DNA from: Siderastrea siderea
Taxonomy: Eukaryota; Cnidaria; Anthozoa; Scleractinia; Rhizangiidae
NCBI GenBank assembly: GCA_964030785.1
Contig: OZ034971.1
Location: 18,246,365 to 18,310,364 of the forward strand
Direction of reading: 5' to 3'
DNA: 64,000 nucleotides
In this document: in pieces, positions 1 through 10,096 of the stretch
Layout: the number at the start of each line of letters is the position of its first letter
Position numbering within the stretch: the first letter of the stretch is position 1
Translations under genes and position numbers: made by a program
Notes under the pieces: model-generated
Databases searched by the model: none
Told to the model about the DNA's origin: nothing
What the model saw: only the letters and a program-made list of their open reading frames with translations

Positions 1-396
1 GACCGGAATCTAAATATTTGTAGTGCAAATCAAAGCCACAAGGAAAATTTTCTGCTGCTCAACAACAACATGCGGGCCGCCAAGGAAACGAAGCTTTCAC
101 TTGCTTTATTCACTACGTAAAAGTAACTTGATATCTAATCATTTTTCTTGGTAGTTCATTTACCAAGATTGCTATGACAGTTAAAGAAATAACATTGTAA
201 AACCCTTAGACAAATAGTGGCATGTGATATTTTTTCCTAACTTAAATTTCCACGCAAGACGAGCCGACCTATCGACATGATCGAAGCCTTTATATATTTC
301 GATCAATAATGTCAATCGACTCTTCAGCGACAGGGAATAAGGAGAAAAGCTTCTCGACATTCAGGATGGTTTGCTATAAAATAACTGTCCATACTT
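1..396. other. No gene seen
   Basis: AT-rich sequence downstream of the minus-strand THAP reading frame. It could hold the 3' untranslated part or later exons of that gene, but I see no coding-like frame or repeat. Confidence 0.5.
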
Positions 397-714
397 CTAA
401 GCGATTACTGCTTTGAAATTAACACACGCGGAATCAGATCCGGATCTTTCTTTCCATGTAGTTGGAATGGACAATGGAATAATCGACCTCTGGGATCCTT
501 CGACATGAACAGCCCTCTGGAAACACTCGTCCGTGAAGTGATCAGAACAGCCGACAAAAATACCTTTCGGGTTGAAATTTGCACTGTGTGTGAGTACGAA
601 TATTATCCATTTTTCCATTGCGGGTCTGCTCGCAAGGCTTTGATGAAGCGAAATAACAGCTCGGTGGTTGGATTTATTGTTGTAGCATTGTACAACACAA
701 GTAACACCCTTCAT
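397..714 (-). CDS. THAP-domain protein, N-terminal exon (C2CH zinc finger)
   Basis: The minus-strand frame from the ATG at 714 encodes 105 residues. It starts MKGVTC, as THAP proteins typically begin with Met a few residues before the first zinc cysteine. The C2CH ligands are visible as Cys6, Cys10, Cys56 and His59, in a CSDHF motif close to the family's C-S-x-H-F. Trp36 and the proline-containing IPLSIPTTW near residues 79-87 fit the Trp and the C-terminal AVPTIF-like box. THAP domains bind DNA and occur in transcriptional regulators and in P-element-type transposases. The frame is open upstream of this Met to 867, but the zinc-finger geometry favours the internal start. No further domain follows before the stop, so this is either one exon of a longer gene or a domesticated or decayed transposase remnant. 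The family call is good; gene integrity is unknown. Confidence 0.7.
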   Translation of the reverse strand: MKGVTCVVQCYNNKSNHRAVISLHQSLASRPAMEKWIIFVLTHSANFNPKGIFVGCSDHFTDECFQRAVHVEGSQRSIIPLSIPTTWKERSGSDSACVNFKAVIA

Positions 715-1134
715 AACTGCTGCAGCAACAAAAATTTCAAGGCCGTACAGCAAACAGTTGGCACGAAATCTTCCCTCGAAAACAGCAACATTTCCCGCGG
801 CAAGTAACTGAATGAAGCCTGACTTGGTTTGAAGTGAGCCTCTAACGTCACTTCCGCTAATTCGCAAGCCAGCTTCCGGAACAAGGGCCAGTAATGGCGG
901 CCGTTAAATCTCGACAAAAACCGTCCGAAAAAAGCGACTTCCAGTCATCGTAATGAGTTGAAATTTGGCATGGTGACTAACAACCACAGACTATTTTCGA
1001 AAATGCAAAAATATGGAATACGAAAATTCTGGTCCCAGGGATAAATGTCATCACCAACTGAAGACACTCATAGTTTACATTTGGCATTGCGAAGTTCATT
1101 AACAACCAGAGGATGAAGCGATAAATTGCATCAC

Positions 1135-1247
1135 CTGGGTTGCACTGGGAATAGCCAACTTAGTTGTAACCAAGGATTTCTTCAGCAGCGCAATTTAAAA
1201 TTAACAGTCACTGCAGACAAACGTCGGAGACATTGCGTCGGAAAGGT
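1135..1247 (-). pseudogene. Relic of BMI1-class exon 7 (start of RAWUL domain), frameshifted
   Basis: Read on the minus strand, this segment aligns with exon 7 of both intact Polycomb genes in the window. It is preceded by an AG acceptor and followed by a GT donor at homologous places. It reads TFPTQCLRRLSAVTV where the intact copies read [15 protein letters not shown], and later LAIPSATQ against FAIPSTHQ. It is 113 nt long against 99 nt in the functional exons; the extra 14 nt shift the frame and bring in a stop. No other exon of such a gene was recognised nearby. It is therefore a decayed third copy, in the same orientation as the second gene. Confidence 0.7.
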
Positions 1248-3530
1248 CTCGGTAAGACCGCAAGTGAACTACAAACTACAGAACGTTATTCAGGTACTGA
1301 AAAGTAACCAGAGAAATTGAAGGTGATGGACAAAACTCACAAAACTAACATCTTGACTGATACCAGCCATGATCCAGTTCCTCTTTCAGCTTTGTCGGAA
1401 AGAATACATATTTTCAAGGACAAGAAAAGAGCTCATATATTTTCAGACTTCCATAAGAATTGAGCCGGTTCGCTAACTCGCGATCACAACTAAAGCTCCC
1501 TCATCTAATGTAAAATACCTAATAAAATAAGATTAAATCGATTAATGGTAAATTTGTCCTTTTCTTTAAGCTTTTCTTTAAAATCATGTCGAAACTTCAA
1601 TTCATCTAACGATCATGCCGAAGAGGGCTATAATTCAATACAAGCGTGAAAAACATTTAACCTACTTCAAACAATTGTAACAACAAAATACTACAAAGAG
1701 CTTCGTGTGTTCTCTCCTTAACGGCACCATAGTTAGTGACGGCACTCACTACATGAACTGCTTTTGAAGTGATATAGCTTAGCTCTGAATCTGTTTACAA
1801 AGTCAGTTCAACTCCTTTCAAGCAGTCCCATTTAACCCTAAAAATATGCGTTAAAGGTTATGTCGCGTGCGGCAGACGACGTCTTGCGTTTTACCACGAT
1901 TCGCGCACTTTGACGTCCGTATCTATGCGCTTGTTTTTGCGACAGACAAGTGCATTCACAACCACGTATCCCCAGACCTCGAACACTGAAATTTTGAGGC
2001 AATTTCTCGAAGAATTCGGCGAACTCTCCTAGAAATTGTTCTGGCTAGGTCAGAGGGAGAAGGACGTAAACTCTATTTATGAACTAATCTACATGTACAC
2101 TTGAGTAAGATCTTAACTGACGTATGTTGAAACCTGTACAACACTGAGTTTAGACGTTTAAAACTCGCATGTGGTAAATTTACTGTAATTAAGACTGAAA
2201 TACAGAATCGATACAGTACTGTTAAATAAAGAAAACTCAGTTGCAGTGTGTTTCAATATTTGCAGTAGATGACAGGAGCCACAAAATGTCTCTGTTAACC
2301 GTGGTCCGCTGTGCCTCACCGCCATCCAACAGACCCAGTTACTTTAACAAAAGCGTAAACAACTTCACCTCACTATAAGATAACAAGTTGCTAAGTTCCT
2401 TAAGATTTCAGTACGACTCAGCAGTCTCAGCAAGAGTTCGACTCGAGTTTCAGTTTCAGTTCGCATGCTTTTGACATTAGCACGTTCCGAGTTCAGGGAC
2501 ACCCAATGAGAAAATTAATTTGAGCGAAATAATTGAAATATCATTTTCTACTTTCTTAGATTGTTTCAGAGCTTGTTGATGGCATATTTATGTAAGCTAA
2601 CACAGGTTGATCTGTTCACAGTTTTTTTTGGCTGAAAATCATCAGGCCGCAGAAACGTTTAGGAAACAGAATCCTATCCACCGAATTTCTGACCTTCTGA
2701 TAGCTCTCCAAAAATGGGGCTTGCTAGCTGACTATATTTTACACTCTAAACGACATATTTTTCCGCCTGAAAACAAGAGGAATTAATCAGTCCCTTATTT
2801 TGTTACGAAAGTTTGGTGATGCTTCACTAAAGAAATCTCTAGTTTTCACCGCAATTTAATCCGACTTTCTGACGCGATTTAGGCCTTCCCAACAAACATT
2901 CTCTGAAACGAACCGTTGGGCTCCCCTGCGAGTTGTTTCCCAATCTCAATCAGCGAGAGCCTCTGAGTGGTAAGAAAAACACAGAGGTAAGGACTCTGGG
3001 AACGTTCATGAGGTTTGAAATTCAAAAATTCTGCTCTTGTTAGTGTCTCGTACTCACCAATTAGTAGACATTCACCGTGGTCTATTGTGATTGACTGAAT
3101 CGTCATTGACTATTCCCTGATAGTCATCTCGGCTTCACATCGCTAACCATTGGCTTATAAATTGAACTTGGCCTTGTAGGATTTATGGTCCAATCTTGCG
3201 TTTTAGTCACTTCGGTCACAATTCTTATCCCGTCAGATCTTTTAAATTATCAGTTCAGCAAGGTTCAAACTGCCGACCGCTCTCAATGAGCTATCATTTT
3301 CTGACAGACTTGCTTGCATGTGCCTATCTCCCTTAGGACAGGGATAATACCCTAAATCATATAAAGCTGATCGCATAAGAGTCTGGGTGCAGGAGTGATA
3401 ATTTCAGGTGAAATCTTTTGTTACTTGGCACTGCACACTCTCTTGTATTCATATATCTTGTAGTGCACTTGTTATTTTGGCAGTGTCTAAAAGGCTACCC
3501 CGGCAGTTCGTAAGCCTTTCCCGGCAGTCG
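1248..3530. other. No gene seen
   Basis: AT-rich sequence with no supported gene or repeat. If the exon-7 relic belonged to a once complete minus-strand gene, exons 1-6 would have lain here or beyond, but I could not find RING-coding sequence. Confidence 0.4.
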
Positions 3531-3714
3531 GAAAGGCTTACTCGATATTTGTTTAGAATTGTCAAGCGATCCGGAAAAGTATTTTGGTTTTGTAGTCGAC
3601 GAGTTTTCACAAGCTCGGAAAACCGGTCAACTTCAAAACCAAAATACTTTTCTGAATCGCTTGGCAATTCTAAACAAATATCGAATACTTTCAGAACGTT
3701 AGAATAAGCCTTTC
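3531..3714. repeat. Imperfect foldback (MITE-like) element
   Basis: The left arm begins with gaaaggctta and includes gatatttgtttagaattg and aaaagtattttggtttt. The right arm holds their reverse complements and ends taagcctttc. The arms are about 75 bp around a short loop. No clear target duplication was identified. Confidence 0.65.
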
Positions 3715-3860
3715 CGTCGAAATATAATCTTTCGAAAATTTCGGCGGACTGCCTGGTATTTAGTCTTGAAACGTCCGTACCCGGCTGTCGGGTATCTAGA
3801 CACTACCTTTTATTTTGATCGCTCTTGAAAACTGTCCTGGCAAGGAGTTTGCTAGTTACA

Positions 3861-4388
3861 GTTGTAGAGGAAGAATTGAACTGTTCGCTGAGTGATTATT
3901 GAGGGGTCCACAAGAAGAGGCTTGACCGATATCTGACTAAGAAGTACCAGAATAGGACATTTAGAGGCCAGCAAGGGGAAAAAAATTCAGAACAGTATAT
4001 ACTTTGTAATAATGTAAAAACTTGCATTTAACAAATAAAAAAGCCAAAACCGTGCTTTGTTCTGTGATAAAGCACGCAAGGAAGTGACGACAGCACGGAA
4101 GAAGTGTAGGGTGAACACGAGCCGCAGGCGAGTGCTTCTCCCCACTTCTTGAGTGCTCTCGTCACTTCCTTGAGTGCTTTATCACAGAACAAAGCACGGT
4201 TTTGGCTTTTTTATTTGTTAAATGCAAGTTTTTACATTATTACAAAGTATATACTGTTCTGAATTTTTTTCCCCTTGCTGGCCTCTAAATGTCCTATTCT
4301 GGTACTTCTTAGTCAGATATCGGTCAAGCCTCTTCTTGTGGACCCCTCAATAATCACTCAGCGAACAGTTCAATTCTTCCTCTACAAC
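3861..4388. repeat. Large near-perfect palindrome (about 530 bp)
   Basis: Sequence starting gttgtagagg at 3861 returns as its reverse complement ending cctctacaac at 4388. The arms are more than 200 bp and look almost identical; they flank a less symmetric centre near 4090-4160. The inner part matches the repeat at 18285-18611 (motif tgtgataaagcacgcaagga). The outer part of the arms is not present in that other copy, so flanking DNA appears to have been copied in inverted orientation along with the repeat. Confidence 0.85.
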
Positions 4389-5700
4389 TTTTGGCTTTTT
4401 TATTTGTTTTATAATAAAGCTTTGCTCACATTTGAAAGAAACTGGCTTTTAATTGCAAGAAATCAAGTTTTTTTCACAGCTTGCAAGCGCGCGCAAGAAA
4501 GGATTTCAGCTTGCCAGCGCGCGCAGAATGGCGTCACGGGCTACTCCGTGCATCTGTACCAGGGCGGGAAAAGGTTGGGCGATGAAACGAGCAGTCCGCT
4601 CTTCAAGCGATGTGTGATGCGGAGAAGGACTGGCACGAGCGCTCTTTCCGCGCTTCCGGTGCGTTTGGTGGCCGGCAAAATTTACCTTTCAACAAACCGG
4701 AAATCTCATTTTCTTTCTTTATTTTTCAGCCAGCCGTGCACTATGATTAAAACGTTTTTCCACAGTCCTGGCTCACAGCTTAAAATCCTTATGTCTGCGT
4801 GGACATTAGTCAATCTTTTTCACAGTAAGTTCCCGAAAAATGCGCTCAATTTGAGAGTGTCGAATGCTTGCTCTTGTCGAAAAACATGACATGGTTGTCT
4901 TTCCTCGTCTCTTTTTAAAAAGCTCCAAATTACTCCACCCTAAATCTTACATATATTAAAGGCCGATAAATTTTACATGACATAATAAAAAATTAGCTGG
5001 AGATATTTGGAGATAGTGGCGTTTTGCAACTTTAAACTTTGCCTCCTTGCAACGCGCCATGGCGATGATTCGTCGCAACGCCACAAACTGTATGTAAACA
5101 AATTAAAAGTGAAATTAAATTTGCAGATTTCTCCTCCCTTTATCTCACAAAAACAAAGCAAAGAAAACCGTCTAAACTGAGGAGCAATTTTATTTGTAGT
5201 GCCTAAAGAAACAGACAAGCATAGGAGAGGTTTTGGGGAAAAAAGAAGAAGAAGCGCGGTGTTAATGTTGATTTGATTTAATTAATTAACTAGGGACGTG
5301 TCATGATTAACCTTGCACGAGCTGCACGAATTATAAATACGCGTCACGCCACGCGTCATCCAAACGCCATTTTCCATCTTTTTACTTTGCTCTACTCGTT
5401 TTAAGACAGTTTTTTAGCATCGATTAAGGCGGAAAAGACAAAGAAAAGATAACCCAAAGTTAACGTTTTTCGGAAACTATTAATAGATTGTTAGGATTTT
5501 GAATTTGGATCTTTGAATTTTGAATTTTGGTCTAGCACCCAATTCGATCCCAGTCCACTGCATCACACCTTTTTGCTCGGACACGCTCGTTTCATCGCCC
5601 AACCTTTTTCCGCCCTGATCTGTACTCTGATAAGGCACGCTGTTTCAACCAATCAGAGCGCGCGTTATATCGAAACTTTATTATAAAATGCTTTGTAGTA
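4389..5700. repeat. Dispersed repeat, interrupted by a hAT-like insertion
   Basis: The parts 4389-4559 and 5618-5700 together match the uninterrupted copy at about 18420-18605. Shared motifs are cttgccagcgcgcgcagaatg, then gcatctgtactctgataa, then gcgcgcgtt and aaactttattataaaa. Between them sits the inserted element at 4560-5617. The frames that cross this stretch are chance products of repeat sequence. Confidence 0.75.
4560..5617. mobile_element. Non-autonomous hAT-like element with 8-bp target duplication
   Basis: The termini are inverted repeats: the left starts CAGGGCGGGAAAAGGTTGGG, and the right end read inwards starts CAGGGCGGAAAAAGGTTGGG. They match for about 33 bp with one difference. 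The 8 bp atctgtac occurs immediately before (4552-4559) and immediately after (5618-5625). CAGGG-type ends with an 8-bp duplication are the hAT hallmark. The 1,058-bp interior has no transposase-length frame, so mobilisation would need a source elsewhere. The empty site is visible in the related repeat at 18.5 kb, which carries the target sequence once. Confidence 0.88.
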
Positions 5701-8700
5701 GTGGCGACTTCAGTCTTGTGGACTTCAGACTTCAGTCTACATACAAGTCAAACATGACTGTGACAATGAGGTCTGAAGATAATTCACAATACATCAAGGT
5801 ATAGCAAAAAACACGAAAGGCTTTATCAGAATAGATTACAAGACAAAGGTTTTTTGCTTGTATGTTGCAGTTCATTCGCCGCTCAGAAGTCTTGAAACAA
5901 AGGCGTATACAGAAGTAAACCCTCGTAAAAAGCCCGCATAATTAAAAATAAGATTCTAGTTTACGGATTTGGGGAATATTACTCCTTTTATCTTCCTAAA
6001 CACTTCAGTTCCTCTTAGTTCCAATTAAGGTTAAACACGAATGACACACGATTCAACTGTTGCTTAACAAATGTTGAACGCCGCTGTGACTTGAAGGCGA
6101 CACTGAATTGCTCGATGTTTTCATTTGCCGTTCGGGTTGAACGGAATGGAGCTTGGTTTTAGTCACGCTCATTAAGTAGAACGGTCTATTTCAACATTTA
6201 ACGTAGCATGATTTACTCGGTAAAGTACTCGTTGAACAGCACTAGAACCGGCAATCTTAGCTTCCTTTTAACAGCGTATAACGTAACCGAAAGTTTCAGC
6301 TGATTGAACCCATTTTCAAAATTACTAATTCTATTGCGAAAAATGCTCGTTGGCGCCGCATACGATACAGTTATTAGTTAATTTCAGTGCTGCAATCTTT
6401 TGTTACCTTTGGAATAAAAAAGGAAGAAAAGCAAAGAGTCAAATTTGTTTGCATCTGTGTCGTTTTGCATCAAAACAGATGTTTACAGCAAAGCACCCCT
6501 CAGGGGAGACTGGTGCGACCGATCACGTGATTATGCGTATCAACAGCAACGTGTGCTTAGCTGAAATCAACTCGCAGCCTGACGGCAAGATAAGGCCAGA
6601 AAACACGGTAATTTCTCAGCTATTTTTGGTAATCCCTTCTCGTAATTTACTAATACGTTAGATAAATGAATTAACTTTCTATATGAGGCACTCTGGGGTA
6701 GATTTAAGGCTTTTAGGATCGTAAATTTGTTGTTCAAAATATGCGTTATTTTCATTATCGCACTCAATATTCATCTTTCGTGACTAAGTTATGGCCATCA
6801 GGACATTTACATTCTCCATACCTTTTACGTCAAACTAAAGCATTTTATTTATATTGTCCTCGTGTTAGTTATAACCCTAATTCGGATGAGGATCGCGATT
6901 GTTAAGGTTAACATTAGTAAACAAAGAGTTTTGTTCGTTGAACATATGAGACTACTGCAGTTTGCTAAGCCGACCTTAAACTATTTATCAGTAATTAATG
7001 TTAGTCTATACTCGCCAGATTTCATGTTCAATTCATCAAGACATCCTGTAATATTTAATTTTAAGAAAACATCTTGGAAAAGACGCTTGATTATCTTGAA
7101 GTTGTTTTATTTTCTAAGAATATTTGTGATCTTTTTCGTGAGCGGTTTGAAGCGGAAAGAGAAAAGGTGTTTGGACTCGCCGAGGAATGAATATTTCTGG
7201 CCAATTTATTCGTTTCGATTATAAAGGTCTTACTTCAAAACAACGCAAAGAGAATGCAGCTTAACAGCTAGGTCTAATATTCAATTTATTTATTTAATTT
7301 TCTTCAGATTTATAATTTTAAGTGAGCTACATTGCTGGGAAATCAGCGAAGACGCATTTTTTATTTACTTGCCGGGCAAAGCAGATCTATATTGGTCATT
7401 GCACGATGGGTAGTTTGTAGCTAAAGAAGCGTCTGTCTTAAGTCCACGACGGCTGGCTACCTATGTGCAACAAATTTCAGGCCAGATAAAATAGGGCAGT
7501 TTAGATTTTAACTAACACGTAACAGTATTGACATTCTTGAAGGAAGTCGCAACTGACGGCACATGCAACTAAACTGACTTTGCTGACGGCGATCGAGGGA
7601 ACTAACGAGCTAAATCGGAGATTTTCTTGCTTGTTATGCAGTCCGCAGTTGCATGTTATAGTTCACCAGGGATTAATAGTTACTGCAGAAAATAGTCCAG
7701 CGAGTGAAACGTCTTGATACAGATACGTCACTGAATAATTCGCGGATCTGACTTTTTTGTTAGCCAACTGGAGGCTACGGCATTGAAGTTCTGAGTCAAA
7801 TAACGAGACCAGTGCGATTTTGACAGCAGGTGAACCAGCTGTGTGATGTTTACTCAAAGCTGGAAAAGTCAGTGTTACCAAAAAGGAAAGACATGTGATC
7901 CCGAACAGCATCTGTTCAGTGCTGTTACTGCCGGATGTATTCGTTATACCCGAGTTCGGTTCATTCAGTGCTGGACGACTACATCTATAATTCATCGGAA
8001 AATGGTTGACTCTGTTAAAACACGTCGTTTATACAATTTGATTATTCTGTTTCCTTGACCAGATTTAAAATTATTGTTTTCCAACAGAAGTAAACTTATG
8101 CGGAATAAGTTCCGAGACCTAAGTTGCCTTGGCCTCATATTTTTGACAAGCGGCAACTTCTATTAGTTCCCGATAGTCAAGGTTGAACAAATTTCTACTA
8201 TTCGGGATATTAATCTAAATCCTCGAAGAAAATTGCCAACATAATGGTAAAAATTTCAAGTGTAAAAGCATCACTAGCAAAGAATTCACCAAAATTGCGA
8301 ACAGAACTTCACCACAAGGATCCGGACTGCGGAAAGAGCTATTCCTCAAACGCGATTTTACAATTGCAATTCATTTATTTCCGTATTGTTATGTTATAAG
8401 CGAGATGAATCGAATCCATGAAATGCATATACCGTGAAGTTTTAGCAGCAGCCCGAAATTTAATGATTTGACCGTGCAATGAAAACATTGTTAGACCTTT
8501 TCTTGCACTATAACGATTTATATTGTCATAAGGTTTGTGTTTGTTTACGGTGGACAATTCAACCTGCAGCACGGCCAGGATGTAGTTCTCACTAAAATAT
8601 TGTGCTCAAATCATCTGGTGCATACTAAGTCATGTTTGAAATTTGTTACGACGTTTCCGGGTTAAACGTTATTGCAAAATCGGTTTTGTAGAAGACCTCC

Positions 8701-9587
8701 TCTAAATAGTCTTGTAACCATAAAACGCTTAAGTTGTATACTCGTTTTTTATCCGCACTTAAAGCAGGCCCTGATTTTCGTTTCCTTTTCTCCTTTTGGT
8801 TGTACGACAAACTTTGTATTGGGGTAAACAAACATATGCTGCGGGTTGAGACCAATCCTGTATAAAGCACAAACAGATTTAATGAGCCTCCAGTTACAAA
8901 CATATTTTGTCGTGGAACCGTCCCCACTTCGAGACTGATTTGTAAAACCAATGTAAACAGGGCCACATCGGGTATTTTCGTGCTGTCAATTGCCATACCT
9001 GTTTGGTGTAAGCATAGTTAGTCGAGGGACTGGTTATGAAACTCGGCAGAATTCAAAGGCGATCATAAAGGAGGTACAATTTATGTTGAACACACCACGA
9101 CCGTGCACAATCTTTTGGTTTTTCGATCACACTGTATGGCTGAATAATTTACGGCAACATTTCTATTGGTCTGTTCGAACAAAGTCTAAAAGCTATTGTG
9201 GTTGTGGTCGGTCAAGGCCGAAAAACGGTAACAAAAACCTCGAACAAAGAAAGTTATCAGGTTTCATAACCATTGCGCTTTATTAACTATGATTTCGTGT
9301 TCAATCTCCATGGTTTCCTTGGAATTGTAATAGCAAACGGTTTAAATTAATCACAGCCAGCAAAGGAGTTTACTGGTTTATTTCAAATAGTAGAAGTTCT
9401 AGAAAAAATACTGTGACTTATTTCTTGAATTTACGAGCTGCCGTTGCGCTTCCAACAACTGTTCCAAATGTCCTACCTGGCCTTTCAATAAGATCATACC
9501 TTCGTATTTTATTCCTTTGAAAACAAAAGGCATTCATTTTCTCACCAATTACGAAGGGAAGGTGCCCTTGATGTAAGCCTCTTCTAT

Positions 9588-9588
<1 letters not shown>
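5701..9588. other. No gene seen
   Basis: About 3.9 kb of AT-rich sequence. Several open frames of 70-120 codons exist on both strands, but they have low-complexity AT-driven composition, no domain motifs and no convincing splice context. I see no repeats with clear ends. Confidence 0.4.
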
Positions 9589-9618
<30 letters not shown>

Positions 9619-9620
9619 AA
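9589..9620 (+). repeat. (GAA)n microsatellite
   Basis: About ten consecutive GAA units. Confidence 0.95.
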
Positions 9621-10096
9621 TGTGATGTCAGCGAGCTGAATGATTTATTTTCAAGCCAGCTTGTTACCCTTGACGAGCCAGCCAGCCAAACAGTCACAAG
9701 CCTTCGAATATTTAAGATTCTGTCATCTTCTTGAATCTTTGAAAAATAATCGGAATCCTTTACATGACCTTGGCAATTTTCGGACAAAAGGCGGACGTCT
9801 TTCAAGAAGCAAATTTTTTCTTCCAAGAAGGGTCGTTTGGTCTATCTCATCAAGTTCCTACCTAGTTAGTGAGTGTGATATTTTCAGGAGATCCCAGTTT
9901 TCAAATTGCTTGAAAACTAAACACGTTGGTTGAAATACTGTTTCTCCCAACCAGGTGGAACGAAAATATTCTTTCTCCAGAAGACAGCTGAGAGGTGCAC
10001 GAAGAACAGCATTTCAGTGTAACAGCTTCGCCTTGGTCTTCCATACAGACGATTATTCTGCTTCGCTAGGGACTTCCAGGATACAGGCAACTAAAG

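Noticed and set aside
3058..3106. Short minus-strand frame MTIQSITIDHGECLLI ending at a perfect gtgagta donor
   Set aside because: The donor is good but 16 residues are too few to support a gene, and no partner exon was found.
4275..4889. 204-codon open frame on the plus strand
   Set aside because: It runs across the right arm of a palindrome, a dispersed repeat and the end of a hAT-like element; the product has no domain and the frame is a chance result of repeat sequence.
7663..7995. 110-codon minus-strand frame with NTSGSNST and a hydrophobic stretch, resembling a receptor N-terminus
   Set aside because: Only one hydrophobic segment and no conserved receptor motif; sequence composition explains it.
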